From the NCBI RefSeq assembly GCF_029867415.1, contig NC_081183.1, positions 57,858,336 to 57,922,335 on the forward strand: a stretch of 64,000 nucleotides of DNA, given 5' to 3'. This document shows, in pieces, positions 35,911 through 47,568 of the stretch; position 1 is the stretch's first letter, and each line of letters opens with the position of its first letter. A program made the translations under genes and the position numbers. The DNA is from Vicia villosa. Lineage: Eukaryota; Streptophyta; Magnoliopsida; Fabales; Fabaceae. The notes beneath the pieces are model-generated. The model was not told where the DNA came from, did no database searches, and worked only from the letters and a program-made list of their open reading frames with translations.

Positions 35911-38788
35911 CTAGCCTAGCTTAGAAGCTATCTTGGCCAGAAGGTTTTGAATCTCAGCAGTGCTTTCTGCCTGCGTCTTTATAAGAGATCTGAACTCATT
36001 GAGTTTACTCATGCTTGTCCAGACGAGAAGCAAGATCAGCTTGATTCTGTGGAAGAGCCTTCGTGGTGTTCATCAGAACAGAAGGTCCAGCAGAAGAAGC
36101 ATCAAAGCTATTGTCCAGAAGAGGAGTCTCAGCAGCAGCATCGACCATCAGAACATCAGCTTGATTTTCCTTAAGAGGAGATTGCATAGCAGGATGATTC
36201 TCTACAACTTGTTTCTCAGCATCAGCTTCTGCTTCAGAAGCATCTTCAGCAAACACAGGAGAAGGGATTTCAGAATCTTGATTTTCTAGAGCCAAAAGAA
36301 TTGCAGCCAAGTTCCGAGGAGGTGTAGGAGCAGCAGGTTCTGAAGGATATTCAACTTCTGGATATACCATAGCAGGTGCCTTAGCAGAGGGATTCTCCCT
36401 TAACCAGTTGAATAAGAACTTAAAATCTCCAATCAGAACGTGGAGAGAAGGCTTCCACACAACCATAGCAAGAGGATGCACCTCTTCAAGCTCGTTAACA
36501 AATTCCTTCTCTTCAGGAGATTTCCTGTTCCTGATGGGGCAGTAATAGCAGTATTCATAATCCCTTAGGAACTCACAAGGGCCAGGAGCTTCTGCTTCAC
36601 ATTTCTTCTGAAGCTTCAGAAGGTCAAAATTGAAATCCTTTATGAAAGCTCTCCAGAGACTCCTTGTAGCAACATAATCCATCCTGGAATTATGTGCAAC
36701 CTTCAAGGCTTCTAGTCCTGTCTGTACCTTTTGTTTCGGAAATTCAAAACTTACACCAACAAATAGTTCAGGGTTAGGGGTTTTGAATTGGGTGGAAAAG
36801 GAATCTCGGTACATAATGAAGTAGGGTTCAGGTTCTCTATCAAGAGAAAGTAGTGATTCTGCTTCATCCTCAGATTCTAGGTTAACAAAGGCAGGGTCAG
36901 GACGAGGTTTGAGGGTATAGTTACAGGCACAGAATAATTCTTGTAAAGAATCAGAATTGTGAGATTCTGATGCAGTGGGGTTGATGTGAACAGGTGAGGC
37001 AACAGGTTCATAGTTAGCATGAGGAGGAGGTTGCGAAAGAGGGATAGAAGTGTGAGGAGGAAAGAGGGTTTGAAGGGGTAGAATATCTAGAATGGGATCA
37101 GAATTATGGTGGTTAGAAGCAAGATTGATTTTGGGTGAAGGAGGAGGGGTGAGAACTTTGGTGGTTGAAGGTGATTTGGCTGAGGCTTTTTCTTGTTGAA
37201 TTTCTGGTTGAGAGGGTTTTGGAACTTCTGTTGGTACAGATTTTGAACTAACAAACGGAACAGAACCAGGTTCAGAAATAGACACACCTTTAGATTTCTT
37301 GTGAGGCCTTTCAGAATCAGCTTCAATTTCTTTCTGCTTCTTCTTCTGAATCACCACCTTCTTCCCTTCATAAATTTCCTTCTTCCTCTTTGCTTCTTCT
37401 GTATATATCTCTTCATGTTTCTCCTTTTCAGCTTCAGCAGCCTTCTTTTTCTTCTTTTTCTTCTTATCTTTCTTTTTCTTCTTCTTCTTCTCTACGTCCT
37501 TCTCATCATCCTTCTTCTTTCTTTTCTTTTCAACAATCTTTTCTTCTTTCTTATTCTCCTTTTCAACCACAGCTTCTGTTTTCTCTTCATCAGCTTTCTC
37601 TTCACTTCTCTTCCCCTCACTGACAGAAGGAAAGTCTAGCTTTTTCTTGGTTCTTCTTTCTTTATGGGTAGCAACTTCTGGAAAAACTTCTATCTCACCA
37701 TCCTTGGTAGACGGAAGCTTTTACCTACTTGTTCCAACCTTAGTATCCACAGAATCATCTTGTTTGAGAATAATAAGGTAATGAACCTTAATATCTGGTT
37801 GTTCATTGAGAAAGAACAACTCAAACTCAGCAAGAACTGGACCTCTTGTGTTTCTAACATTTGGATCTGGTTTAGGAACAGGATCAACAGCTTGAATAAG
37901 ACCCATTTTCCTCAAAGTATGAGCATTCAAAATACTCCCAATGATTGTATAAGGATCTTTGACTATTCCAACATTTTCCAACTCTTCAACCATCTTGGTT
38001 TGAACCAGAAGATTGGTAATAATCCTCCCAAAAGGAATAACATTTCCTTTCTTCTTCGTTTTGTTCTCATCTATTGAGTCCTTTACAACATGCCACATGT
38101 GATTGAAAATTATGTAAGAGACATCCACCTTCTTCTTTGTACCAAGGCAGTACATGATGTATTGTTGATTGTTGTTGACGAAATCAGAAGAACTGGTTGA
38201 TTTTCTGTGGTAAAAACAACCTAGAAGAATCTTTGTCCATATCTTGTATATGTTCTTCAGATCCTTCACTCTAGTTGATTTCTTTCCATCAGTAAAGATT
38301 TTAGTGTATACTGCATCTCAATTTGTTCTTAGAGTTGCTTCAGTCTCTCCTTCAGCATTCATCAAATCAAACAACATTCTCAATGTGTTTTCAGTGATGG
38401 AAAAGAATCTTCCATGAACAAACGATACAATTGCTTTAGGGATGACAAAAGCATGAACCCAAAACTCCTTCACTAGGTCTGGATATACTGGTCCACAGAA
38501 TTCAAGAAACAAAGACGACCATTTCTGAAAAACCAAGTTGTCTTTGATATGGATTTGATGTTCTTCCAGATTATCAACATCCACCATCAGTTCACATATA
38601 ACCTCCAACTGATCCCGAGGAATAGAGCAAGTGATCATTGGAATGAGCTCTTGTTCTTGTTCTTGTTGTTGTTGTTGAGAAGAAGAAACAACATTTGATG
38701 ATGAAGAAGCAGCCATTGACACTTTTCTGAGATTTATAGATTTAGGGTTTTGGAAGAGAGCAAAGAGATTGCAGAAATGCATGCACAA
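35911..38788 (-). pseudogene. SIRE post-pol (envelope-like) ORF, inverted copy
   Basis: The frame starts MCMHFCNLFALFQNP at 38788 and parallels the ORF at 28135-31302: ITCSIPRDQLEVICELMVD, LVKEFWVHAFVIPKAIVSF, a Lys-rich stretch, a Pro-rich spacer and the C-terminal domain. Stops are TGA at 38318-38320 (the plus copy has Trp, RTDWDAV) and TAA at 37721-37723. A one-base insertion near 36007 shifts the last 32 codons; in the shifted frame the sequence ends ...LLAKIASKLG before a TAG at 35911-35913, matching the plus copy. The Lys-rich block is long (about 37440-37520 on the plus strand reads as TTC/CTT repeats). Function unknown. Confidence 0.85.
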
Positions 38789-39212
38789 GAGAGAGAATGA
38801 ATGCGTGAAAAGAGAAAAAGATGTGACGAGGGCGGTTTAAATAGACAGGATTTGAAACAATATGCAATGAAATTCTAAGAATGAACAGTTACGAAATGCA
38901 GAAAATCAATGCATTTAATGTTGAGTGACGTTAGGGCAAAATGTGATATTTGAAATGATTTGCACAGTTACCTAGGGCGGCGTCTCATCAATTGCACGCA
39001 TGCTTGTCCCTTTAGAGTGAACACATGTTCATCTTCTGGAATAGCTGGTGACAACTGTTTTGCTTTAAAAGATACTCTGAATCAACTTAGACATATGAAA
39101 CGTTAGCAATAACAGAATCAGAATATCTAACTGACTAACAATCAGAACTTCTTATAAAAGAAAATAAATGATCATTTCAAATCTAGTCCATATATCAGAA
39201 CTTCTCATCTTC
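38789..39212 (-). other. Spacer between SIRE pol and post-pol ORF
   Basis: About 420 bp non-coding. It contains the intact target site of the CACTA element and the words 'cctagggcggcgtctcatc' also found at about 26005-26025 in the other copy. It probably holds the leader or splice acceptor for the post-pol ORF; no specific signal is recognisable. Confidence 0.6.
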
Positions 39213-41096
39213 TCATTCTGGGAATAAATCGATATTGATATTCTTCAGAATGAACTTAAATCTATCTTCAGCAAGGGGTTTTGTAAAGATATCAGCCCAT
39301 TGATGGTCTATATCAACAATGTTTAAAGATAGAACACCCTTCTGAATATAGTCCCTAATGAAATGATGTTTAATCTCAATATGTTTAGCTTTGGAATGTA
39401 AGATTGGATTCTTAGATAAACATATAGCAGAAGTATTATCACAGAAGATAGGAATGTTACTCTGATATATCTGATAATCTTCTAGCTGACTCTTCATCCA
39501 GAGCATATGTGTACTACATCCAGCAGCAACAACATATTATGCTTCTGTTGTAGAGAGGGCAATGGTAGCTTGCTTCTTGTTGTACCAAGAGATCAGGTGA
39601 CTTCCAAGAAATTGACAACTTCCAGAAGTACTTTTCCTTTCAATTCTATCTTCAGCGTAATCAGCATCACAGAATCCTACTAAGTTGTATTCTTCAGATC
39701 TTCTGTAGACTAAACCAACATTAGTAGTACCTTTCAGATACCTCAGAATTCTCTTAACAACTGTTAAGTGAGATTCTCTAGGATCTGATTGGAATCTTGC
39801 ACACAGACAAACACTGAATAAAATATCAGGTCTAGAAGCAGTAAAATATAGAAGAGATCCAATCATACCTCTGTAGAGCTTCTAATCTACCTTCTTACTT
39901 ACCTCATCCTTACCTAGGACACACGTTGGATGCATAGGATTTTTTGCTTCTTTGCTTTCTGAAAGATTAAACTTCTTCAGAAGTTCTTTCACGTACTTGG
40001 TTTGATGAACATATGTTCCATCAGAAGTTTGATTGATCTGGATCCCAAGGAAGTACTTGAGTTCTCCCATCATGCTCATTTCAAACACAACCTGCATAGA
40101 CTTAGTAAACTCCTTTCCAAGTGTAGCATTAGAGGTTCCAAAGATAATATCATCAACATAAATTTGGCAAATTAAAATATCCTTTTTAAAGGTTTTACAA
40201 AAGAGAGTAGTATCCACTTGTCCTCTAGTGAAACCATTATCTAAAAGGAAAGAACATAATCTTTCATACCAAGCTCTAGGAGCTTGCTTCAGGCTATATA
40301 TTGATTTCTTTAATTTGAAAACATGTTATGGAGACTTAGAGTCTTCAAAACCAGGACGTTGGTGGACACATACTTCCTCATCTATATAACCATTTAAGAA
40401 GGCACTCTTAACATCCATCTGATACAGAGTGATGTTATGTTGAGTGGCAAAAGAAATTACTTTCTGAAAGATTAAACTTCTTCAGAAGTTCTTTCACGTA
40501 CTTGGTTTGATGAACATATGTTCCATCAGAAGTTTGATTGATCTGGATCCCAAGGAAGTACTTGAGTTCTCCCATCATGCTCATTTCAAACACAACCTGC
40601 ATAGACTTAGCAAACTCCTTTCCAAGTGTAACATTAGAGGTTCCAAAGATAATATCATCAACATAAATCTGGCAAATTAAAATATCCTTTTTAAAGGTTT
40701 TACAAAAGAGAGTAGTATCCACTTGTCCTCTAGTGAAACCATTATCTAAAAGGAAATAATATAATCTTTCATACCAAGCTCTAGGAGCTTGCTTCAGGCT
40801 ATATATTGATTTCTTTAATTTGAAAACATGTTATGGAGACTTAGAATCTTCAAAACCAGGATGTTGGTGGACACATACTTCCTCATCTATATAACCATTT
40901 AAGAAGGCACTCTTAACATCCATCTGATACAGAGTGATGTTATGTTGAGTGGCAAAAGAAATTAACAAGCGAATAGATTCTAACCTGGCCACTGGTGCAA
41001 AGGTTTCAGTATAGTCAATACCTTCTTGCTGACTATGGCCCTTAGCAACCAGTCTGGCTTTGTTTCTTACAAATTCTCCTTTTTCGCTTAGCTTGT
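39213..41096 (-). pseudogene. SIRE reverse transcriptase-RNase H, truncated, with an internal duplication
   Basis: Order on the minus strand: RT fingers 'VRNKARLVAKGHSQQEGIDY' and 'TETFAPVARLESIRLL', first catalytic Asp in 'YQMDVKSAFLNGYIDEEV', the YVDD box in 'ICQIYVDDIIFGTSN' (present twice), the connection, and RNase H with 'GFCDADYAEDRIERKSTSG', 'ALSTTEA' and 'IPIFCDNTSAICLSKNPILH'. It ends 'DHQWADIFTKPLAEDRFKFI'. A 505-bp tandem duplication (39956-40965) repeats the palm region. Stops lie at 39537-39539 (relatives have Glu) and elsewhere. The N-terminus is cut at 41096 in 'NKLSEKGEF'. Inactive. Confidence 0.9.
39956..40965 (-). repeat. 505-bp tandem duplication in the SIRE RT palm
   Basis: Copies at 39956-40460 and 40461-40965 lie head to tail. 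By eye about seven or more base differences separate them (for example at AGCATTAGAGG versus AACATTAGAGG), roughly 1-2%. Each copy includes the YVDD motif, and the join is not in a reading frame that could rebuild a normal RT. Confidence 0.92.
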
Positions 41097-42900
41097 TGTC
41101 ATACCCCAAAATTTGCTCGTACTATTTATCTTATACAAATTCAAATCAATACATAAAGCTCCAAGACACATTCTCCTATACAAGGCTCAAAAACTAGGGT
41201 TTGGTTTGTTCAAAGGAAAATCAATGAATCAATGGCTCCAAGGCATCCTATATGGCTCAATATATCTCACATTATCTCTATGACAAATATCAAGTCTCAG
41301 CTCAAAGGATTGATCACTCAAATGTTCAGAAAGTCAACAGTCAACTGGGTTGACCTAAAAGTCAACAGTCAACTGGGTTGACCTAAAAGTCAACTGTGGG
41401 CAAAGTAAAGTCAAAACTCCTAATTTTTTGTCAAGATCCTCATATCGAAGTACCATTCACCATTTGATCAATAATTGATCATGTTTCATCAAGGAAAGAT
41501 AAAAAATCAACAAATCAAAAAGTTTCTAAATTAGGGTTTTCAAAGGGGAAAGTCAACTGAACTTTGACCAGCCATAACTCTCACATGGAACATCCAAAAT
41601 TTTCCATCTAAAGCTCATCTAGAAGAAAATTTGATTCTCTAAAACTTTGTCTCTCACATGCCAAGTCTAAAAATGCTTCATTTGAGAGATATGGACCAAA
41701 ACATTATAGGTCCTTTTCAAAAGTCAACAAAAAGTCATTTTTTTCAAAAGGATACACAAGGAGCATGGAAAATCATTTTGACATGGGACCAAAAACAGTG
41801 GTTAGAGGACTCTTCAAGGTTTCTAAAAAGTCCTAGAACTCCTCCATACCTTAAAAAATTGAGGGAGATATGCCTTGTCGAATTTGGACGACTTTGAGAA
41901 GGAAAATGCAAAATAAAAGGCTTCAAATTGATTTTTTTTGCAAAGGAGCCCAACTTTTCTTGGCCCAAGATTGATCCTCAAGTTGTCTAAGACTTCAAAT
42001 ACAGTTGGCCAAAATTTATAAATTTTATTTGATTTATTATGAATTTTTGCTCATTTTTAAAGTAATTAAGTTCAAATAAATCAGGCAAAAAATCAAAATT
42101 TGATTTGGCTATTCATTCTAATCAAATCAAATCACAATATTAGGCATATACATGATTGAAATTCGTGCTCCCTAAGATTGGATTGAGATCAACAAAATTG
42201 GATTCAATTTTAGAAAGGCTAAATTCAAGAATCAATCAATCATAATTCTTGCAAATCATCAAGATTCAGCCCAAGTTTTTGACCTAAAGTGTTCATATAC
42301 ATAAGGAGAAGCATTCCAAAACGCAGGGGGAGATGGATAAGGGTTGGCAGATTCTAAGAACAAAAATTATGCAGACAGAAGCGCTAAAAAAATTCAAGAA
42401 GAAGGAGAGGTCGAATTCAAGGTTGAAGGCAAATTCAGGAAGTATTGGTGATTCAAACGTGCTCTCTGAACATCCCTGAAGGAATCCCAGTCGTTTTCCA
42501 AGGCCGCACCACTCAGGAACACCCACGATTTACCACGGTTTGTGCGTTTCTTTGTTATGTTCGATTTCATTGATTCTCGCATTTTAAATGAACTTCAGTT
42601 GCATATTTGTGATTAGAATGGTGTAATGATTGTTTCTGGAGTTTTAATTGCGTTTGTGTGATCATATGAACTATTCGCCATTGTTAGGTTCGTTAAGCTT
42701 TGATTTTGGGTAACTCGGTAGAACCCGTTGCTGATATCATCTCTATCCTTAGAAATGCCTTTGGGGAAGGGTACCTCACATGATCTAAACTCCATGCAAG
42801 CCGAGCCTAAGGGAATTGTGTGACTTGTGTGAATTGTGTGACTTGTGTCACTTGTTTGTGTTTGCTACTAACCTTCGTTTCCTCGCAGGTTTTGTTGAAA
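41097..42900 (+). repeat. X2 5' LTR (3' border uncertain)
   Basis: Starts TGTCATACCCCAAAATTTGC and follows the same module as X1 (33926) and the array LTRs. A 28-bp unit GTCAACAGTCAACTGGGTTG... is duplicated at 41333-41388. The end cannot be fixed because no primer site is seen; sequence near 42880 ('ttcctcgcaggtttt') looks like a splice acceptor or leader. Confidence 0.6.
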
Positions 42901-43419
42901 AGACTCGTTTGTCCTTACTATCTCACACTATGCCTAATGAACTGCATTCGCATAACATCATGACATCATGACATCATAAGCATAACATGATTTAACTAAC
43001 CCTTTCAAGGATCTTAGGAATTTAGGACGCACAATTTCAGGTGCTCTTATCAAGGACCGAATTCCGATCAAGGGGCAAGAGGATTTATTTTCCTCTGGCC
43101 ACGTACATTCCAATTCAAAGACACAACACATATCAAGGGGTAAGAGGATTTATTTTCCTCTAGCCGTGTACCTTCAAATTCAGAAATATCCCGAATCAAA
43201 GGCGATGACCCACTCGATATGGTGAGCCTGATTCTCAAAGAAGGACGTCCAAAAACGAAGGCCAAAATTCTCCGGACATAGCTGTGTTTGATTCAATGTC
43301 TAAACGTTGCAAACTAAACGCCTAAAGATCCTTGAAAAATTGCATTTGCATTCATAACATCGCATAACAAGTCTCTCACAAAAGGTCTCTCATCCTTCCT
43401 CGCTGTTTATTTCAGCATC
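42901..43419 (+). other. X2 leader upstream of gag
   Basis: Non-coding. A block containing GAGGATTTATTTTCCTCT, itself a near-palindrome, occurs twice (about 43079-43096 and 43146-43163). 'catttgcattcataacatcgcat' type sequence precedes gag, as in the leader of the array units. Confidence 0.55.
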
Positions 43420-44811
43420 ATGAATCTCGAACAATCAGTTAAGGATCTCCAAGCTCAAAACACTGAGTTCCAAGCCTTGATTTTGAATTTGTCCAAGGGG
43501 CTAGAAGAGCTAAAAGCCATGCTGACTAAAAAGAAGAAGAAGGGTAAGAAGACTCAGGTGAAAAAGCTTAGACCGATCTTGCAACTCAGGGATGCTGAAA
43601 CCTCTGAAGACAGCGACGAGGATGAGCAAGATGATGATGCTAGTATCAAAACTGATGCAAAAAGTAACCATGATTTTGCCAAACCCTCTGAAGAAGAAGA
43701 GGACTATCACCATGAGGATGAACATCCTGATGACAAATACAAGTTGTTGGAGGAACGTATGAGAGCCATGGAAATTCAAAAGGTACCTGGACTGGATTTT
43801 GAGGATCTAGGACTCATCTCTGGAGTTGTTATACCTCCGAAGTTCAAGATTCCAATTTTTGCAAAATACGATGGAGTCTCTTGTCCTAAGCTACACTTGA
43901 GGGCTTATGTAAGGAAGATTCAACCTCATACTACCGATAAGAAGCTATGGATCCAGTTTTTCCAAGAAAGCTTATTTGGAACTCAACTCGAATGGTACTA
44001 TCAACTGGAGGGTACTAGCATCCGTACTTGGAAAGATTTGGTTGTTGCTTTCTACAAGCAATACCAATGTAATTCCGATCTCGCACCAACTCGCATGCAA
44101 CTACAAAGCATGTCTATGGGCTCTAATGAAAGTTTCAAGGAGTATGCTCAGAAATGGAGAGATCTAGCTGGAAGAGTCAAACCCTCCCTAGCTGATAGAG
44201 AATTGGTCGATATGTTTATGAGTACTCTGACTGGTCCTTTCTATAGTCATTTGCTGGGAAGTTCATCATCTGGATTCACTGAACTCATACTAATTGGGGA
44301 ACGTGTCGAGAATGGCATTCGAAGTGGTAAGATCCAAGTGGCTACGTCCTCAGGCACTACAAAAAAGCATTTCATTGGGAGATTAGATTCCAATGCTGTG
44401 TATGGGCAGAAAAGGATAAACCATGATCAATCTATTAGGGCAGTTCTGAGTTCCACACCGGCGCCTTAACAAGGTCGTCAAAACAAACAAGATACGCCCA
44501 GACGTCAATTCACAAAGATCAATATGTCGCTAGCTCAAGCCTTACAATATCTACTAAAGGCAAATTTAATCACCCTGAGGGATCCTCCTAAGAGTCCTAA
44601 CACCTCTGCTCCTAGCTACAAGCCCAATGCGAGGTGCGCATATCATTCTAACAGTCCTGGACATGACACAGAGAATTATTGGCCATTGAAGAATAAGATC
44701 CAAGATATGATCGACGCTGGTGAAATTGAGTTCGACTTTCCTGCAACTCCTAATGTGATCACTGCTCCCTTGCCTGATCACAACAAGATTGCTAATGCTG
44801 TGGATGGCTAG
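43420..44811 (+). pseudogene. Tat/Ogre-type gag, one internal stop
   Basis: The frame (463 codons plus stop) has an N-terminal coiled-coil/lysine part (NLSKGLEELKAMLTKKKKKG), an acidic linker, and the retrotransposon gag domain: PPKFKIPIFAKYDGVSCPK, then LWIQFFQESLFGTQLEWYYQ, IRTWKDLVVAFYKQYQCNSD, SFKEYAQKWRDLAGRVKP and LILIGERVENGIRSGKI. A TAA at 44467-44469 separates this from the C-terminal part 'CAYHSNSPGHDTENYW', the C-H-H-C zinc-like motif whose last Cys is Tyr here. It ends at TAG. No pol frame follows. Gag would form particles; whether it was translated recently is doubtful given the stop. Confidence 0.88.
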
Positions 44812-46966
44812 AAAGATAGACTTTTAGGTCATTAGATGTACTTTCATTTGCAATTTCTTTCCTGTTTGTTTAAACATTCGACTTATGATAGACATTATCT
44901 TGTTTTAATAATCATCATCAGTGCACTGCACATGCTTGTCTTGAATTAATTATTTCGCTATCACTCATTTTAAATTATGTCTTTACTTTGCATGTGTTTT
45001 GTGATATTCAAACTTCTCCTAAGCTGTAAGCCTTTTAAGGGAGGATGACGAAAACGATACCGCAACCTCATACAGTATGATTTTGAGCGGACTATGATGA
45101 CGATGTACAGGCATTGTTTCAATTCCTAAACAGTGGAGATATAAGGATGTTAATCCCTCGTCAACCCCTTTGAGCCTAAGAAGTAGAAGTTTCTTTCTTG
45201 TACTAATCAAAACCCTTGATCATAACCTGGGGCAAGGTAGTTCTCAGATAATTTGGCTGTGCATTCTATTTTAAGAGAATCATTCAGTACACCTTTAAAC
45301 AAAGGTTTCAATCACAAGCGTTCATCCGCACACATCAAAGAAGTGTTGGAGATGTCAATCAAAAGCCAATGATGGTTCATCAATCATTAAGTAAGGCAGT
45401 CAATATCTTTCAAAAAAAAATGATGATGAAAAACATACATATAAAGAAAAGCCTGCTAAGTCAAAAATAAAAAAGAAGACTTAGGCAAAAATCAAGGCAT
45501 CCCGCTGACTGTAAGCTCAAAATAGACAGTTCAGGCAAAAGTTAGGGAAATTAAAAAAATGAAAAAAGAGAAGTCAATAAAGTCCGGAACAACACAATGT
45601 TGTGACTACCAAAAGGAAGAAGTGACTGCCATCTCAAAAGTTCTCTGTGCTTGTGAACTATCATCATTATCAAAGGTGCAAATCCAAAAGTCTCTTGGAA
45701 CCTGAATGCATAAGTTGAATTAACTGAGCTTAGGACTGAAGATCGTCACGAAGAGGGGTGGGTGCAATCAAATTTTGAGCCTTTACCCTTTGTTTCTTAA
45801 ATCGTGAACCAAGCCACGTTACAACCCTTGAAAGTCCTAATTGAAGCATGGTTAGTTCGAAAGCATATTGCCATCAAAAGGTATCCCGACTCCTTAAGGT
45901 TTACTACAAATGTTAAGTTGATATCCTGTTTTTACAAACATCACATTGCTACAAATAGCATGTTTTTACAAATATCACGCTTTTACATCTTTTATTTTAA
46001 TATTTTTTCAAAAACTCAAGACAAACGTATGCATTGCATCTCATGAATTCATTATTAGACATATTTTGCTACATAATTTCAAATGTTAGCATCAGGAAGA
46101 ATTTGCACATGGTATGGCTAATGACTCAAAGTTATCCCGACCAACACAAATTACGCCAAGAAGCGTTGTCTCCTACGTATACAAGGGGCATGGCACGTTT
46201 TGCCCAATCAATCTGGGGAAATCAAGTCAAGATTCCAAGAATCTCTTAAAAAAACCAAACAGTCAGGGGCATCATTCTAAGTTTATGATTACTAGGGGCA
46301 TGTCGCCTACAGTATACACTTCATAAAGTCCTCACGGGGTGAATCTCTTCAAGTTCCTACTAGTAGGGGCAAATCTATGAAAGTCCAGTTGACATCTTGA
46401 TCAATGCTCAGTGGTGTGTCCTAATCAAATCCAGGAATGGTAGTTACTATAATACTGGAGGCAACTTTCACCCATGTCTCCCCACAGAGCCGGGTTCATA
46501 AGATCATATCCCCACAGAGTAATCATTAAGAAGATATCTTCAAATGCTTTCGTCCCGACAAAGACATGCCCCCCCAACAAAGTTTACATCTTCAACACCA
46601 CTGGTTCTCCAACACTTTGCTCTTCTCCAACATGGGTTACTAATACTTTTGTCCCCAATCAGGGTCCATCAAGTTACTGATCATCCCCAAGCAAGAATCA
46701 TAAATTCCCAGCTGAGCATCTTCAAATAAGATCAGACATCAAAATCACAAAGACAAATAGATTTATTTTCTCAATCGAGATTCTTCAAAATAGCATAAAT
46801 CATGTTCATACATCATATATCATAGTGAATTCATAACATACATACGTCTCATTACATATGCATAACACTCTCATTCATTTAAAAAAAATTACAATGCATG
46901 CATCACGACGTTGCATAAAACTAATGTTTCTTTTGCAGTCTACTTATACATCTTCTAGATATAGTG
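44812..46966 (+). other. X2 post-gag non-coding region
   Basis: Begins directly after the gag stop and aligns over about 1 kb (44812-45870) with the post-gag region of the array units (52747-53860), including 'cagtggagatataaggatg', 'gcctgctaagtc' and 'cgtgaacc..gccacgttacaa'. Two potential hairpins lie at 45451-45486 and 45505-45534. After about 46100 the sequence has several 'aggggca' words and 'ccccacagag' repeats (46480-46520). No coding frame is supported. Confidence 0.7.
45451..45534 (+). other. Two conserved potential hairpins
   Basis: Hairpin 1: GCC-tgc-TAAGTC pairs with GACTTAGGC. Hairpin 2: CTGACTGT pairs with ACAGTTCAG (one bulged base). Both stems recur at 53442-53523 and about 61312-61392 in the other Ogre-like family, the first one shortened there. 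A structured RNA signal such as packaging or dimerisation is possible but not shown. Confidence 0.45.
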
Positions 46967-47515
46967 CAGATATAATCAAGTCAATGATTTAATCCTGACA
47001 CTCATTCAAGACAGAGATTTAGTTCTGACACCTAATTTTGGATATCTTCCAAAGATGGTTCAGATATAATCAAGATAGAGATTTACTTCTGACTCTTAAT
47101 TTTGAAGATAGCTCAGAGATAATCAAGACAGAGATTTAATTCTGATACTTAATTTCGGATTTCTTCCAAAAGATAGCTCAGAAATAATCAAGACAGAGAT
47201 TTAATTCTGATACTTAATTTTGGATTTCTTCCAAAGATAATTCAGAAATAATCCAGACAGAGATTTAATTCTGATACTTAATTTTGGGTTTCCTCCAGAG
47301 ATAGTTCAGAAATAATCAAGACGGAGATTTAATTCTGATACTTAGTTCCGGGTATTCTCCAGAGATAGTTCAGAGATAATCAAAACGAAGATTTAATTCC
47401 GATATTTAGTTCCGGGTATTCTCCAGAGATAGTTCAGAGATAACTAAAACGAAGATTTAATTCTGATATTTAGTTCCGGGTATTCTCCAGAGATAGTTCA
47501 GAAATAATCTAATTC
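46967..47515 (+). repeat. 64-bp minisatellite, about eight copies
   Basis: Tandem units of about 64 bp containing GACAGAGATTTAATTCTGAT and 'ttccaaagatagttcaga'. Copies drift gradually: the first are more degenerate, the last three (from about 47330) share 'ttccgggtattctccagag'. It lies near the 3' end of X2. Confidence 0.9.
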
Positions 47516-47568
47516 TATCACCACGAACGGTGTGGATACAATCAACTATTTCCTAAGTCTAATTCAGT

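Larger units (their letters stand above)
35274..41096 (-). mobile_element. Inverted SIRE fragment (RT to 3' non-coding), both ends truncated
   Basis: On the minus strand this runs from inside RT (41096) through RNase H, a short spacer, the post-pol ORF, and part of the 3' non-coding region (ending 35274, in 'gatgtaaagatgctctgatg'). It has no LTR, gag, protease or integrase. It abuts Ogre-like LTR starts or interiors at both ends with no target duplication. It is related to the plus-strand SIRE element but clearly a different, older copy. Confidence 0.88.

Noticed and set aside
37301..37639. Plus-strand frames rich in Leu/Phe/Ser that look like a membrane protein.
   Set aside because: They are the reverse strand of the Lys/Glu-rich (AAG/GAA) stretch of the inverted SIRE post-pol ORF. 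The same holds for 29381-29617 on the minus strand.
46967..47515. Regular repeats with spacers, considered as a CRISPR array (also 54681-55128).
   Set aside because: Units are continuous minisatellites with related spacers in a plant retroelement; no cas genes and not a prokaryotic context.
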